Below are positions 15,313 through 25,124 of a DNA stretch of 60,533 bases, in pieces. The notes under the pieces were generated by a model. That model was not told where the DNA came from. It did no database searches and was given only the letters and a program-made list of their open reading frames with translations. The translations under genes were made by a program, and so were the position numbers. Source of the stretch: JACPYF01 sp964348695 (GTDB taxonomy: Bacteria; Patescibacteriota; Saccharimonadia; Saccharimonadales; Saccharimonadaceae); the NCBI GenBank assembly GCA_964348695.1, contig CAYGDI010000005.1:1-60533 (forward strand), given 5' to 3'. Position 1 is the first letter of the stretch. Each line of letters opens with the position of its first letter.

Positions 15313-18300
15313 GTGCTGCTTCAGTCCATAAGACGTATACGCATGGTGCTGCTTTTTTGTATTGTGTCTATGGGCGGGACAGTTTTTTTCAGCGAAACTG
15401 TATTTGCTGATTATTATGAAATGCCTACGCAACTGCTAGAATCTTATTCAAATCATATTAGTACCAATGATAACAATGAGAGCACAGGGGAGGGTTTAGC
15501 AAGTAAGGTACTGCGTATTGCTGTCTATACTGACCAGGCGGGTAGTGATGTCAATGTACGTATAAGTGGTATTTCATGTAATGATCTCAACCTAGGCCAG
15601 TCGGGGTATTCGTCGTATAATAATGACAATAGCACAGGTAATCCAACAGGTGGTGGGTACCTTGATCTTACGAGTGGTAGATGTAGTAGCGATAGCGGCT
15701 ATGTCACAGTACCTATTTCTATTGGGACTTTTGCTCCTTCAGATAAATTTGGAACAGGTATATATGCTGCACTCTTGACAATACGAGTTGCTGACGGTAC
15801 TACTATCTCACCAAAATTTACTGTTTTTGGTGGTAATAGATTGAGTTATATGGGATATCCCGAGGGTGAAGGTGAGCCGGATACTGACAATGATTTTCGT
15901 TATGGACCTGGTTTGAGCCGTGACGGAGGTAGAGGTACTATTACTGTATATTTTGCCCCACCATGTGGATATGGTACTCAACAAACAAAGTTTTACTGGC
16001 GAGATGCTGACTCGGAAAAAGATGCCAACGGGAAGATAACTCCAGGTACTGACGGAGGACCTTATCATCCTGTAACATATCGTATTTTTGATGATACAGA
16101 TTCGGATTATAGTATGAATAACGCAGAGAATGCTGACGATGCAAGCGGTGTAATCGGTAGACAATTTACTGCTCGGGGTGGTCATAAATATCATGTGACA
16201 TTCTACAACGTGAGAGGAAATGCCGGCGATTCTATAGCTAACGCTATTCAAATATGGTTACCGTTTAGCTCAGCTGGCTATTATGATGACTGCGGCGGCG
16301 GTCCCGGATGGGAGGTTTCATGGGTAAATAACTACATACTACGTACTGCACCTAGTAATTATAACTTTGGACAAGGTGAATCTGTCGGTGATGTAACTCG
16401 ACCTGAGCTCGGTGATTCTCCTCAACCGGGTCATAGTTTTAATTATATTAACGATGCTCGCAATAGTGGGGCTAGGGAAATAACCAATCTTCACTGGTCT
16501 AAGGTATGTACCAGAAATAGCGATAGCGGCAATGGTAAATGCTATGATCCAACAGGCAGCGCCAATGATCGTTGGTGGTCCGATTCTTACCAGGTAGTTA
16601 ATCCTGCATATACAAATCAGGAAGACTACGAAAATTATCAAGACAATACACAACTGGTGTATTTTGATACACCTGGTGGTCAGTTTTCGGCAAGGGGCAC
16701 TGGTGTAGCTGCAGGTAAGTATGTAGGTGGTCCTGGTTGGGTATGGGATACATTCAATGTAACAGCCGCGGACGGGGGCGCTACTAGATGTGTTAATGCT
16801 AGCTTCTGGCCAAATCAAGGTATATCAAATAAAACCCCTGGTGTCGGCACAACTAGCTGGACTATACCAGGTTCTGAAAGTAGGGTTTATGCGCCTCAAC
16901 TTTGCGTGAGTGTGCCATACTACTACAATCTAATACCATCGCTCACCATATCTAGTAATGGCAATGGTTTGACAGAGATTCAGCAAGGCGATGCGGTCAA
17001 TGTGACAGGTACGGTTCGTGATACTGCTCTAGGAGATGGTCGTCAGCATACCAACAGCGAAGCAGGCAAAGTAAAAGGTGTTGTTGAATTCGTACTAGCA
17101 CCAAACACAGCGATTCCTACCATTGGCGCTGAGAGTATGGTCGGACAAGAGCCATGCACGTGGATCGGTACCAAAGGCGTTGCTGTGAGCGCCTCTAATT
17201 GTGGCAGACGTGGCGAGGTGGACGCTGCTGTAAATGCCAACGGTACAATCGCTATCAATGGCGGTCGCACGGCTGCCGAGACTGAAAATATGGCCGTTGG
17301 TACGAAGCTCTGCTATGCCACATATATTAACCACCCTCGTCATATAAATAACGATGACTACAACAATGGCGACTCTCGCTGGAGCTACAGCCCAGTACAG
17401 TGTAAAGCAATCATCAAGGCTCCGAAGGTGCAGTTTGAAAATGGTGATGTGACTGTCGGGCGATATCGTAGTGATGGGCAAGTACATACAGTAGGCGGAG
17501 TGACTGCAGCATGTGAGCCAAATGTTGCGACTTCTACTATCGAAACGACAGGTGCTCCTAGTGTGGTTACTCCTCGGGCAAACCCTCATTTGTATGGTTC
17601 TTGGGCTGAATACGGAGCGTTTGCTCCGGGCAGTATCAGTGGTTTTGGTACAGCTACTCGACCGTTTGGTATAGGTATGAATGATACCAATGGTGCAAAG
17701 CGACTGATGTTTAGCAATACCGATGACGGACAGTTTAGCTACGGTGGCCAATGTTTGCAAAATCCTTTTACTGCTATCAAGCCCGATAATATTACAAACT
17801 TGACCACTCAAACACCTCAAGCGTTTGACAGCGAAGGTCGTTTGCGGCTCAATGAGCTGGCAGAAAAATACGATGCTAGTTTTGACCGTACCGGCTATGT
17901 TTCTAGAGGTCAAAACGTGGATATTGCACAGCCTAGTAGTGACATACCAGTCAGCCAGGTCAGAGTGAGCGCCAAATCAAAATTTGCCACAGGCAACAGT
18001 GGTTGTCCGAAACTACGTATAGTTGCTAGTGAAGGTTCAACAACAGACCAAGATACAAAAGGCGTTTGTAGCACTAGTTTTGAAACATACACGTTTGCAT
18101 TTCATATGAACGTTGCGGGTCCTAGCAATCTCAACATGCAATTTGTGAACGATGCTTGGGCTGCTGCGAATCCATCACAAGCAAATCGAGATCTTGTCAT
18201 ACAATCTGTTGAGGTCAATGGGGTGCAGGTGTACAGCTATAGTGCTAGTAGTCCAGGCGCATCGGTTTTACGTACTGGCACGGGGAGTTGTGCCGGTAGC

Positions 18301-19452
18301 GACGCTGAAGGAGGGTTGTATCTCCATGCCGATGCAGTGAGTGCAGCTACAGGCGCTTACTGTTATGGGCTGAATGTGGTTAATATCAACGCTCCAGTCG
18401 CCGAAGATCCCAACCATGGCCCGTACAATCCTTTACCCACCAAGACAACTATCACGGTTTCGGCAAATGCACTCAGTAGTAATACGTATGGGAGTGGTGC
18501 ATCAACAGCAAATGGTTGTCCGCAGCTATACATGACTGTCATTTCAAAATCTGGTGGTACTAATAGAGCTGATGTACAGTCTGTCTGTCAAGATACGAGT
18601 GGCTGGGCAGACTATGTCTTCACAACAAACGTTGGTAGCAAAGGTATAGATAGCATCGAGGTGGGCTATGATCCGCCAGATGCCTACGGCTCTACAGGTA
18701 CAAGAGATTTGTTCGTCCGCAATATCAATGTCAATGGCCTAGACTATCCTACGACGCGGACTGCTAGTATAGATCTAAGGAGTAATCCAGCGTACAAACA
18801 GCCAACGGATGATTCAATACCACAGTGTACGTCACCAGTTGATCGTATCTCTATGTACGCGGCTCAAGATTCTGCAGATACCTATCACTGTGTGGGTGTC
18901 AGAATATCTAATGTCGTGAATCCACCGCCACCACCGCCACCAGCTTCTGTATTAGATGGAACATACGATAGATTCAAAGGGCGTGATATCGTGATCTATG
19001 CGCAAAAGAACAACCCTAGTGACAGCTGTTCATCTAGCTCGTCTGGCAACTTGCGAATAAGCCAGAATATCGCATACCGAAAAGACGGTTTTGCAAATGT
19101 GAACGAACTACCGAGGATAGTTTTGATGGCTGACTGTAACATCACTATTGCTGACAATGTTACAGAAGTAAACGCTAGTTTGATTGCTGGAGATGCTATA
19201 AAAACATGTACGAATAGAGCAGAAACTATATCAGAATGTAACCTGAGTTTGAGGGTGAATGGTAGTTTGTCTGCAAATCGTCTACTGCTCTGGCGGACAT
19301 ATGGTGCGGACTTGGTAGATGCAGGGGCAGCCCAAATACCAGCTGAGAGCTTCAATCTCAGCCCATCTCAGATGATAGCTGGCTACAGTCGAGGTATCAA
19401 CTCCGCAAAAGCAACTACCGTCTACGAAATTGACTTGCCACCACGCTACTAA
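15313..19452 (+). CDS. Giant exported protein with two carbohydrate-binding-like modules
   Basis: 1379 residues from GTG 15313, preferred because AAGGG lies 7 bases upstream; a TTG at 15298 overlaps the previous gene. A signal peptide (RRIRMVLLFCIVSMGG..., cleavage near VFA-DYY) leads a long beta-rich, Ser/Thr/Gly/Asn-rich ectodomain. Two related modules occur at about residues 875-975 and 1042-1146; both have a GCP motif, a conserved downstream Cys, and the pattern NDAW...RDLVIQSVEVNG / PDAYG...RDLFVRNINVNG, resembling calcium-dependent xylan-binding (CBM36/60-like) modules. After a seven-proline linker the C-terminal domain (VIYAQKNN... to YEIDLPPRY) matches a type I associate with CPR surface proteins. 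No sortase signal or terminal membrane anchor is seen. It lies directly upstream of the pilus genes and may be an adhesin. Confidence 0.82.
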   Translation: MLLQSIRRIRMVLLFCIVSMGGTVFFSETVFADYYEMPTQLLESYSNHISTNDNNESTGEGLASKVLRIAVYTDQAGSDVNVRISGISCNDLNLGQSGYSSYNNDNSTGNPTGGGYLDLTSGRCSSDSGYVTVPISIGTFAPSDKFGTGIYAALLTIRVADGTTISPKFTVFGGNRLSYMGYPEGEGEPDTDNDFRYGPGLSRDGGRGTITVYFAPPCGYGTQQTKFYWRDADSEKDANGKITPGTDGGPYHPVTYRIFDDTDSDYSMNNAENADDASGVIGRQFTARGGHKYHVTFYNVRGNAGDSIANAIQIWLPFSSAGYYDDCGGGPGWEVSWVNNYILRTAPSNYNFGQGESVGDVTRPELGDSPQPGHSFNYINDARNSGAREITNLHWSKVCTRNSDSGNGKCYDPTGSANDRWWSDSYQVVNPAYTNQEDYENYQDNTQLVYFDTPGGQFSARGTGVAAGKYVGGPGWVWDTFNVTAADGGATRCVNASFWPNQGISNKTPGVGTTSWTIPGSESRVYAPQLCVSVPYYYNLIPSLTISSNGNGLTEIQQGDAVNVTGTVRDTALGDGRQHTNSEAGKVKGVVEFVLAPNTAIPTIGAESMVGQEPCTWIGTKGVAVSASNCGRRGEVDAAVNANGTIAINGGRTAAETENMAVGTKLCYATYINHPRHINNDDYNNGDSRWSYSPVQCKAIIKAPKVQFENGDVTVGRYRSDGQVHTVGGVTAACEPNVATSTIETTGAPSVVTPRANPHLYGSWAEYGAFAPGSISGFGTATRPFGIGMNDTNGAKRLMFSNTDDGQFSYGGQCLQNPFTAIKPDNITNLTTQTPQAFDSEGRLRLNELAEKYDASFDRTGYVSRGQNVDIAQPSSDIPVSQVRVSAKSKFATGNSGCPKLRIVASEGSTTDQDTKGVCSTSFETYTFAFHMNVAGPSNLNMQFVNDAWAAANPSQANRDLVIQSVEVNGVQVYSYSASSPGASVLRTGTGSCAGSDAEGGLYLHADAVSAATGAYCYGLNVVNINAPVAEDPNHGPYNPLPTKTTITVSANALSSNTYGSGASTANGCPQLYMTVISKSGGTNRADVQSVCQDTSGWADYVFTTNVGSKGIDSIEVGYDPPDAYGSTGTRDLFVRNINVNGLDYPTTRTASIDLRSNPAYKQPTDDSIPQCTSPVDRISMYAAQDSADTYHCVGVRISNVVNPPPPPPPASVLDGTYDRFKGRDIVIYAQKNNPSDSCSSSSSGNLRISQNIAYRKDGFANVNELPRIVLMADCNITIADNVTEVNASLIAGDAIKTCTNRAETISECNLSLRVNGSLSANRLLLWRTYGADLVDAGAAQIPAESFNLSPSQMIAGYSRGINSAKATTVYEIDLPPRY

Positions 19453-19474
19453 AGTACTACTCTTTAAAAAAGAC

Positions 19475-19504
19475 TTGCTAGTAGACATGAAGCTTATGTA
19501 TAAT
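19475..19504 (+). promoter_or_regulatory. Promoter of type IV pilus operon
   Basis: TTGCTA (19475-19480), 18 bases, TATAAT (19499-19504). Transcription would start about 5 bases before the pilM ATG; no Shine-Dalgarno. Confidence 0.65.
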
Positions 19505-19515
19505 AAATACCAAGT

Positions 19516-20568
19516 ATGAAATTACTAAATACGGTGGGCGAATTTTTCGCGTTGGATATCGGTACAACGGCTATACGAATAGTACAGCTGAGTCGTCAGG
19601 GTCATAGTGACACTTGGACGCTTGTTAAATATGGCCACGCACCAGTAGATCCAAAAATAAGTGCAAGTGATGCTGCAGAAGACCAGAGAAAGCTAGGGGA
19701 AGTTATCATGACTGCCCTGGGTCAGAGTGGTATCTCAACTCGTGATGTCGTGGTGGGTATACCGTCAACAAAAACTTTTGCGACTGTGGTTGATCTTGCC
19801 AAGATGACGCCACAAGAGCTCAAGATCAACATAAAATACCAAGCCGAGCAGTATATCCCGATGCCAATCAACGAAGTCAAACTTGATTGGGCATTACTGG
19901 GCGATAGTCCGACAGGGGCGGAGAAATCAGAAGTACTACTGACTAGTGTTGCGAATTCGTACAACGAAGCAAGACTTGAGATGTTGGAAAGTATCGGTCT
20001 CAATGTAGTTGCAACTGAACCAGATTCGATCGCTATGTTAAGGGCTATCTTTCCGCAAAATACAACTGGCGCGGCTATGGTCTTTGATATGGGCTACGGA
20101 GCGAGCGATCTAGTAGTAACAAAAGACGGCGCACCTCGTCTGGTTCGCTCTATACCAGTAGGTCTTCAGACGTTGATAAAATCTGCAATGAGCAATCTCA
20201 ATATCGAATATAACCAAGCTGAACAATTTATACTAAAATTTGGTCTTTCTCCGGACAGGCTAGAAGGTCAGGTGATACGTGCTCTGGAGAGCGCTCTAGA
20301 ACAGTTTGTGGCAGATATCAACAAATCAGTCACATTCTTTCAGACTCGCTATGGCGATACACAAGTAGCTAATATTTATATTGCAGGTTATGGTGCCGCG
20401 ATACCGCTGTTTGGAGAATACATCCAGAACAAAACTACGATCACGACAACTCTTGCGAACCCATGGCAAAAAGTTCAGATGAATCCAGCAGATAAAGAGA
20501 AGCTACAGCCTATCTCGACACAGTTTAATGTTGCACTAGGCTTGGCTCAGAGGACGAAAGTACTATGA
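19516..20568 (+). CDS. pilM: Type IV pilus assembly protein PilM
   Basis: Actin-like cytoplasmic ATPase that docks to the PilN tail and links the inner pilus complex to the motor. 350 residues with the FtsA-like start FFALDIGTTAIRIVQL, second phosphate region VFDMGYGASDLVV and late IYIAGYGAAIPLFGEYI. First gene of the pilMNO-B-T-C run; its stop overlaps the pilN start as ATGA, indicating translational coupling. Confidence 0.93.
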   Translation: MKLLNTVGEFFALDIGTTAIRIVQLSRQGHSDTWTLVKYGHAPVDPKISASDAAEDQRKLGEVIMTALGQSGISTRDVVVGIPSTKTFATVVDLAKMTPQELKINIKYQAEQYIPMPINEVKLDWALLGDSPTGAEKSEVLLTSVANSYNEARLEMLESIGLNVVATEPDSIAMLRAIFPQNTTGAAMVFDMGYGASDLVVTKDGAPRLVRSIPVGLQTLIKSAMSNLNIEYNQAEQFILKFGLSPDRLEGQVIRALESALEQFVADINKSVTFFQTRYGDTQVANIYIAGYGAAIPLFGEYIQNKTTITTTLANPWQKVQMNPADKEKLQPISTQFNVALGLAQRTKVL

Positions 20569-21290
20569 TCGAGCTCAATCTACTACCTGATATCAAACAA
20601 GAATTTGTCCACGCAAAGCGCCAAAAGCGCGTTGTTATTGTCGCCATGATATTGACTTCGGCAGCATCTGTAGGATTGGTTGCATTGTTGGCGTTTTATG
20701 CATATATTGCTCAACCTGTCCGTCAGAATATTGCTGATAGTACTATTTCGAAACTTGATAAAGATTTGAACAAAAAAAAGGATCTCGTACGCAATCTTAC
20801 GATCCAGAACCAGCTCAAAAGTATCAACGAATTGCACGAGACAAAAGGCGTGTATGGTAGGTTATTTGGCTATCTAAAATCACTCAATCCAGAAGCACCA
20901 AACAATGTCAGTATTTCAAAAGCAACTGTAGATACTATTGAGGGTACTATATTGATTGAGGCGAGCGCAAAAGATTATCCAGCGGTCGTTGTGTTCAAGG
21001 ATACGCTTGAAAACGCCAAGATAGAATATATTGACCCGCAAGGGGATAGTAAGAAAAAACAAACTACCAAGCTTTTTCCAGAAGTTACAGTGAGCGACCC
21101 AGGCATCACCCAAAACAACACCGGTCAACAAGTGACTGCATTTAAGGTCACGTTGCTGTATGAGCCATTGGCATTTGATTGGACATTAAAAGATCCTACA
21201 ATCAAGATTCCAAAAGAGAAGACTAACCAGTCTGCGAACCGTGTATCCGTTTTTTCTAATGCTCCAGTTCAAAAGGAGGAGGAAGAGTAA
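20565..21290 (+). CDS. pilN: Type IV pilus assembly protein PilN-like
   Basis: 241 residues: a short cytoplasmic N-terminus with the PilM-binding motif ELNLLPDIKQ, one membrane segment (about 23-45) and an extracytoplasmic ferredoxin-like domain with a coiled coil (DKDLNKKKDLVRNLTIQNQL). It has a longer tail than proteobacterial PilN. TAATG overlap with the following gene. Identity rests on the INLLP-type motif, topology and position after pilM. Confidence 0.85.
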   Translation: MIELNLLPDIKQEFVHAKRQKRVVIVAMILTSAASVGLVALLAFYAYIAQPVRQNIADSTISKLDKDLNKKKDLVRNLTIQNQLKSINELHETKGVYGRLFGYLKSLNPEAPNNVSISKATVDTIEGTILIEASAKDYPAVVVFKDTLENAKIEYIDPQGDSKKKQTTKLFPEVTVSDPGITQNNTGQQVTAFKVTLLYEPLAFDWTLKDPTIKIPKEKTNQSANRVSVFSNAPVQKEEEE

Positions 21291-22009
21291 TGGCTGAAAA
21301 TCAAACAGTACAACAAACTCCTACTCCTAGCCAAAAATCTTCAGGTGTAGGTCTGCGGAAGAGACAACAAATAGCTAGTAGCAACAAAGCGATGTTTATT
21401 TGGGTTGCCTGCGCATCGGTACTAGTGGCATTTGCGTTGGTCGTATCAATTTTTCTTGTCAAACAAATTTTGTTCACAGAAAAAGTGTTGATCGAAAAAG
21501 GCGAGACTACAGCGACTCTCGAAGACAACATAGATGTTGCTGATGATCTAGACAAGGCAGTCAAAAAACTAAGGGTGGATAAAAAACTAACAGAAGCTAG
21601 ATCGAGTGCCTCAGACAGTAATCTAGATGTTGTTATAGATGCTTTGCCTTATGGCCAAGATGGGATCGCATTGGCTTCGTCGCTCGAGACAACACTGCTG
21701 ACGGATATTACAATAGAAGATCTAACGCCAGAAAGCTCAGAGTCTGAAGGCTCGGACTCTATTGATATCACAGCGATAGAGCCTGTTGGCGATGCTCAAC
21801 CAATGGCATTTAGTTTCAAGGTAACAGGTTCTAGTGAACAGCTTGAAACATTGTTTTCAAGACTTAATCTATCTATCCGACCTATCAAACTCATCAATCT
21901 ACAACTTGAAGCTGCCGGTGTTGATAAGCTCACCGCTACTGTCGAGGCTGTGACATTCTACCAGCCGAAAAAAGAACTAAAATTGAGCGAAAAGGTGATC
22001 AAGCCATGA
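21290..22009 (+). CDS. pilO: Type IV pilus assembly protein PilO-like
   Basis: 239 residues with one membrane segment (AMFIWVACASVLVAFALVVSI, about 35-60), a coiled coil and an extracytoplasmic ferredoxin-like fold; partner of PilN in the alignment subcomplex. Sequence identity to known PilO is not obvious by eye, so the call relies on position, length and topology. It overlaps the next gene by ATGA. Confidence 0.78.
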   Translation: MAENQTVQQTPTPSQKSSGVGLRKRQQIASSNKAMFIWVACASVLVAFALVVSIFLVKQILFTEKVLIEKGETTATLEDNIDVADDLDKAVKKLRVDKKLTEARSSASDSNLDVVIDALPYGQDGIALASSLETTLLTDITIEDLTPESSESEGSDSIDITAIEPVGDAQPMAFSFKVTGSSEQLETLFSRLNLSIRPIKLINLQLEAAGVDKLTATVEAVTFYQPKKELKLSEKVIKP

Positions 22010-22242
22010 AGAAGAATGATATAGCAGCATTGATTTTGATAGGATCTATCAGTCTTTTGATTGCATGGGTTAGTGCAAGTTCTCTTATTGGCGAGCCGAA
22101 AAAAGAGAGTCAAAAAGTCAAGACAGTCGAGGCGATAAGTTCAGAAATACAATCACCAAGCTCAAAAATATTTAATAAAAAGGCTATAAACCCGACGGTT
22201 GAAAGCTCTATTGGTAGTTCGTCGGATAGCTTGCCGTTCTAG
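22006..22242 (+). CDS. Small membrane protein at the PilP position
   Basis: 78 residues: one N-terminal membrane segment (IAALILIGSISLLIAWVSASSLIG) and a Ser/Lys-rich, probably disordered tail. It sits between pilO and pilB, where diderms encode PilP, and is coupled to pilO (ATGA overlap). It shows no PilP fold or lipobox, and a monoderm has no secretin for it to bind. It may stabilise the PilNO platform (inference). Confidence 0.7.
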   Translation: MKKNDIAALILIGSISLLIAWVSASSLIGEPKKESQKVKTVEAISSEIQSPSSKIFNKKAINPTVESSIGSSSDSLPF

Positions 22243-22251
22243 GAGTAATCG

Positions 22252-24018
22252 ATGGCACTGCTCACAAACGATATACAAAACGACCTCAAGCAGCTTCTTG
22301 CGCAAGAAGGTTTAGTGAGTTCAGTGGTCGTCGAAGAATACGAAAAACGGGCTAATGCTGACAACACGCCATTTGTTAGTTTGCTACTAAAAGACGGTAT
22401 TGTTAGTGATGAAACGATGACTCACTGTATTGCGTATGTATCTGGCGTTCCGTATGTCAACCTAGCCGATGTACCGATAGATCAAAAGATTCTTGGTTTA
22501 TTACCGCTTGATATTGCTGAGAGGTTCATGGCTGTGCCGTTGGGAGAGATTTCTGGCAGGCTTGCCGTAGCAATGCTTGATGCAAACAATATCCAGGCAG
22601 TTGATTTTTTGGCTAATAAAATAGCAAGACCACTCAAAGTGTATATGGCTAGTGAAGCCGGTATACGTAACGTGATCGCTCAGTACAAAACAGATTTTTC
22701 TAGTGTTGATGCTGCGGTAACAGCAGTACAGACAGAAAAAGAGGAGGCCGTGCAGGCTTCTGGTGATGTAAAAACTATCGTGCAAGATTCTCCAATATCT
22801 CGAGCTCTGAGTACGATTTTGGAGCATGCTGCACGATCACGCGCATCTGATATTCATATTGAGCCTATGGAGACCCAACTAAAGATTCGTAATCGTGTTG
22901 ACGGAGTTTTGAGAGAAATCATGCAGCTGCCAAAGAGTATTGAGCCGGCGCTAGTGAGTCGTATTAAGATTTTAGCCAACCTCAAGATCGACGAACATAG
23001 AGTACCACAGGATGGTCAATTTGCGGTGGTTGCAGCTGGAAAAGAAATTGACCTACGTATTGCGATATCTCCTGTTGTGTGGGGCGAGCAAGTCGTGATC
23101 CGATTGCTCGACAAATCTGGCTCGTCATTTAATATCGAGGAGATGGGTTATGCTGGGCGCGCTCTGCGGACAATACGTAAAGGCATACGAAAGCCAAACG
23201 GTATGGTACTGACTTCGGGTCCAACTGGATCTGGTAAATCAACTTCTCTTTACGCCTTGATCCAAGAGATAAAAGACGAAAGTATCAATATTGTCACACT
23301 AGAAGATCCAGTGGAATACAAGATGCAGGGAGTGAATCAGATCCAAGTGAATCCAGAGGTAGGACTGACGTTTGCAAATGGATTACGTTCAATTTTGCGA
23401 CAAGATCCAAACGTCGTCATGGTCGGTGAGATCCGTGACAAAGAGACAGCCGAGCTGGCTATTCAGGCTGCACTGACTGGTCACCTTGTCTTTAGTACAC
23501 TTCACACCAACTCAGCTGCGGGTGTATTACCGCGACTACTAGATATGGGTATCGAGCCATTTTTGATAGCTAGTACAGTAAATACGATCATCGGTCAACG
23601 ACTTGTACGACGTATTGCAACAGAGAGAACTACATATCAGTCAAATGAAATAGAAACAAAAAGTATCGTTGATAATATTGGATCGCTTTTGCCAAAAACA
23701 AAAGCAGATGTGCAAACTGTTTCTGAAGATCTTGGCTATCAAGACTTGCCACTAGCAGGGCAAAACGCTTATACTTTAGCTAAGGGTGTTGATGGCCCTC
23801 GAACACCAGGAGGCTATTCTGGGCGTGTTGGATTATACGAGGTTATAGATATGACCGAAGAGATCCAAAACCTTGTTATACAACGGTCTACAAGTGCCCA
23901 AATAGAGAAGGCGGCAATCGCACAAGGTTTAGTAACAATGCGTCAGGACGGCTATTTCAAAGTATTACAAGGACTGACAACGATAGATGAAGTAAACAGG
24001 GTATCAGCAGGAATATAA
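22252..24018 (+). CDS. pilB: Type IV pilus extension ATPase PilB
   Basis: Hexameric motor that powers pilus polymerisation. 588 residues: an N-terminal GspE/MshEN-type domain (to about 150) and the secretion ATPase core with Walker A GPTGSGKST near 323-331, Asp box VTLEDPVEYK, Walker B PNVVMVGEIRD and His box HLVFSTLHTN. The zinc-binding tetracysteine module that usually follows (LCPxC...CxxC) is replaced by a Cys-free stretch (RRIATERTTYQSNEIETKS to GPRTPGGYSGRVGLYEV). The N-terminal domain binds cyclic di-GMP in some family members; whether it does here is unknown. AGGAG-type site before the ATG; followed by pilT. Confidence 0.95.
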   Translation: MALLTNDIQNDLKQLLAQEGLVSSVVVEEYEKRANADNTPFVSLLLKDGIVSDETMTHCIAYVSGVPYVNLADVPIDQKILGLLPLDIAERFMAVPLGEISGRLAVAMLDANNIQAVDFLANKIARPLKVYMASEAGIRNVIAQYKTDFSSVDAAVTAVQTEKEEAVQASGDVKTIVQDSPISRALSTILEHAARSRASDIHIEPMETQLKIRNRVDGVLREIMQLPKSIEPALVSRIKILANLKIDEHRVPQDGQFAVVAAGKEIDLRIAISPVVWGEQVVIRLLDKSGSSFNIEEMGYAGRALRTIRKGIRKPNGMVLTSGPTGSGKSTSLYALIQEIKDESINIVTLEDPVEYKMQGVNQIQVNPEVGLTFANGLRSILRQDPNVVMVGEIRDKETAELAIQAALTGHLVFSTLHTNSAAGVLPRLLDMGIEPFLIASTVNTIIGQRLVRRIATERTTYQSNEIETKSIVDNIGSLLPKTKADVQTVSEDLGYQDLPLAGQNAYTLAKGVDGPRTPGGYSGRVGLYEVIDMTEEIQNLVIQRSTSAQIEKAAIAQGLVTMRQDGYFKVLQGLTTIDEVNRVSAGI

Positions 24019-24044
24019 ATGAATCCAGAGAAAAGGGTAGGCAT

Positions 24045-25115
24045 ATGAAGGAAAATGATCTAAGAATAGAAATCTTGCTCGAGGAAGTAGTTCGCAAGCG
24101 TGCATCTGACCTGCATCTCCAAGTAGGTTTACCTCCTATGTTGAGAATCGACGGATCTCTAACCCCAGTAAGTGGCTATGACGAAATGACCGAAGAGCAG
24201 GTGGAAACTCTCATATTCGCTATCCTAGATGAAGAGCAACAACAAGTGTTGATGAAAGACAAGGAATTTGACTTTTCATTTGCATTTGGTGATCTTGGGC
24301 GTTTTCGTGTGAATGCTTTTCATGAGAGAGGCAATCTCGCTGCTGCGTTGAGGTTGATACCAAATGAGATTGCAGATATTGCATCACTAGGTATGCCAGC
24401 GATAGTCAACAAATTTGCAGAATTTCCGAGAGGCCTTGTACTTGTCACAGGTCCAACTGGTTCGGGAAAATCTACTACACTTGCAGCACTAGTCGATAAG
24501 ATCAACACCGAACGATCACATCACATCATTACTATCGAAGATCCAATCGAGTTTACACACAAATCAAAAAGATCAGTTGTTGTACAGCGTGAAGTCCACT
24601 ATGACACATATAGCTTCTCGGCAGCTCTGCGTTCCGCACTTCGTCAAGATCCCGATGTGGTGTTGATTGGTGAGATGCGTGACCTAGAAACTATCTCTGC
24701 TGCTATTACTATCGCAGAGACAGGTCACTTGGTCTTCGCAACACTTCACACCAACTCGGCAGCACAATCGATAGATCGTATGATAGACGTGTTCCCACCT
24801 CATCAACAACCTCAGGTTCGGGCACAGCTAGCTAATATTTTGATGGCTATTTGTTCACAAAGGTTGGTGCCAGCGATTGGTGGTGGCCGTGTTGTTGCGT
24901 CTGAAGTGCTGGTTGCAAATCCGGCGGTACGAAATATTGTTCGAGAAGGTAAAAGTCACCAGCTTGACGCCGTGATTCAAACTGGTGCTGACCAAGGCAT
25001 GCAGTCTATGGATCGTACACTAGCTGATATGATACGTTCTGGCACAATTACCTATGACGAAGCACGTAACTTTGCTGTTGATCTGAGTGAGCTAGATAGA
25101 ATGATGAGAGGCTAG
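24045..25115 (+). CDS. pilT: Type IV pilus retraction ATPase PilT
   Basis: Powers pilus depolymerisation, needed for twitching and DNA uptake. 356 residues, the normal PilT length without the PilB N-domain. Walker A GPTGSGKSTT near residue 139, ITIEDPIEFTH, PDVVLIGEMRD, HLVFATLHTNSAAQSIDR, and the PilT-specific C-terminal helix AVRNIVREGK (AIRNLIRE in most species). Separate extension and retraction motors imply a dynamic pilus. Confidence 0.95.
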   Translation: MKENDLRIEILLEEVVRKRASDLHLQVGLPPMLRIDGSLTPVSGYDEMTEEQVETLIFAILDEEQQQVLMKDKEFDFSFAFGDLGRFRVNAFHERGNLAAALRLIPNEIADIASLGMPAIVNKFAEFPRGLVLVTGPTGSGKSTTLAALVDKINTERSHHIITIEDPIEFTHKSKRSVVVQREVHYDTYSFSAALRSALRQDPDVVLIGEMRDLETISAAITIAETGHLVFATLHTNSAAQSIDRMIDVFPPHQQPQVRAQLANILMAICSQRLVPAIGGGRVVASEVLVANPAVRNIVREGKSHQLDAVIQTGADQGMQSMDRTLADMIRSGTITYDEARNFAVDLSELDRMMRG

Positions 25116-25124
25116 TACAGAGCT

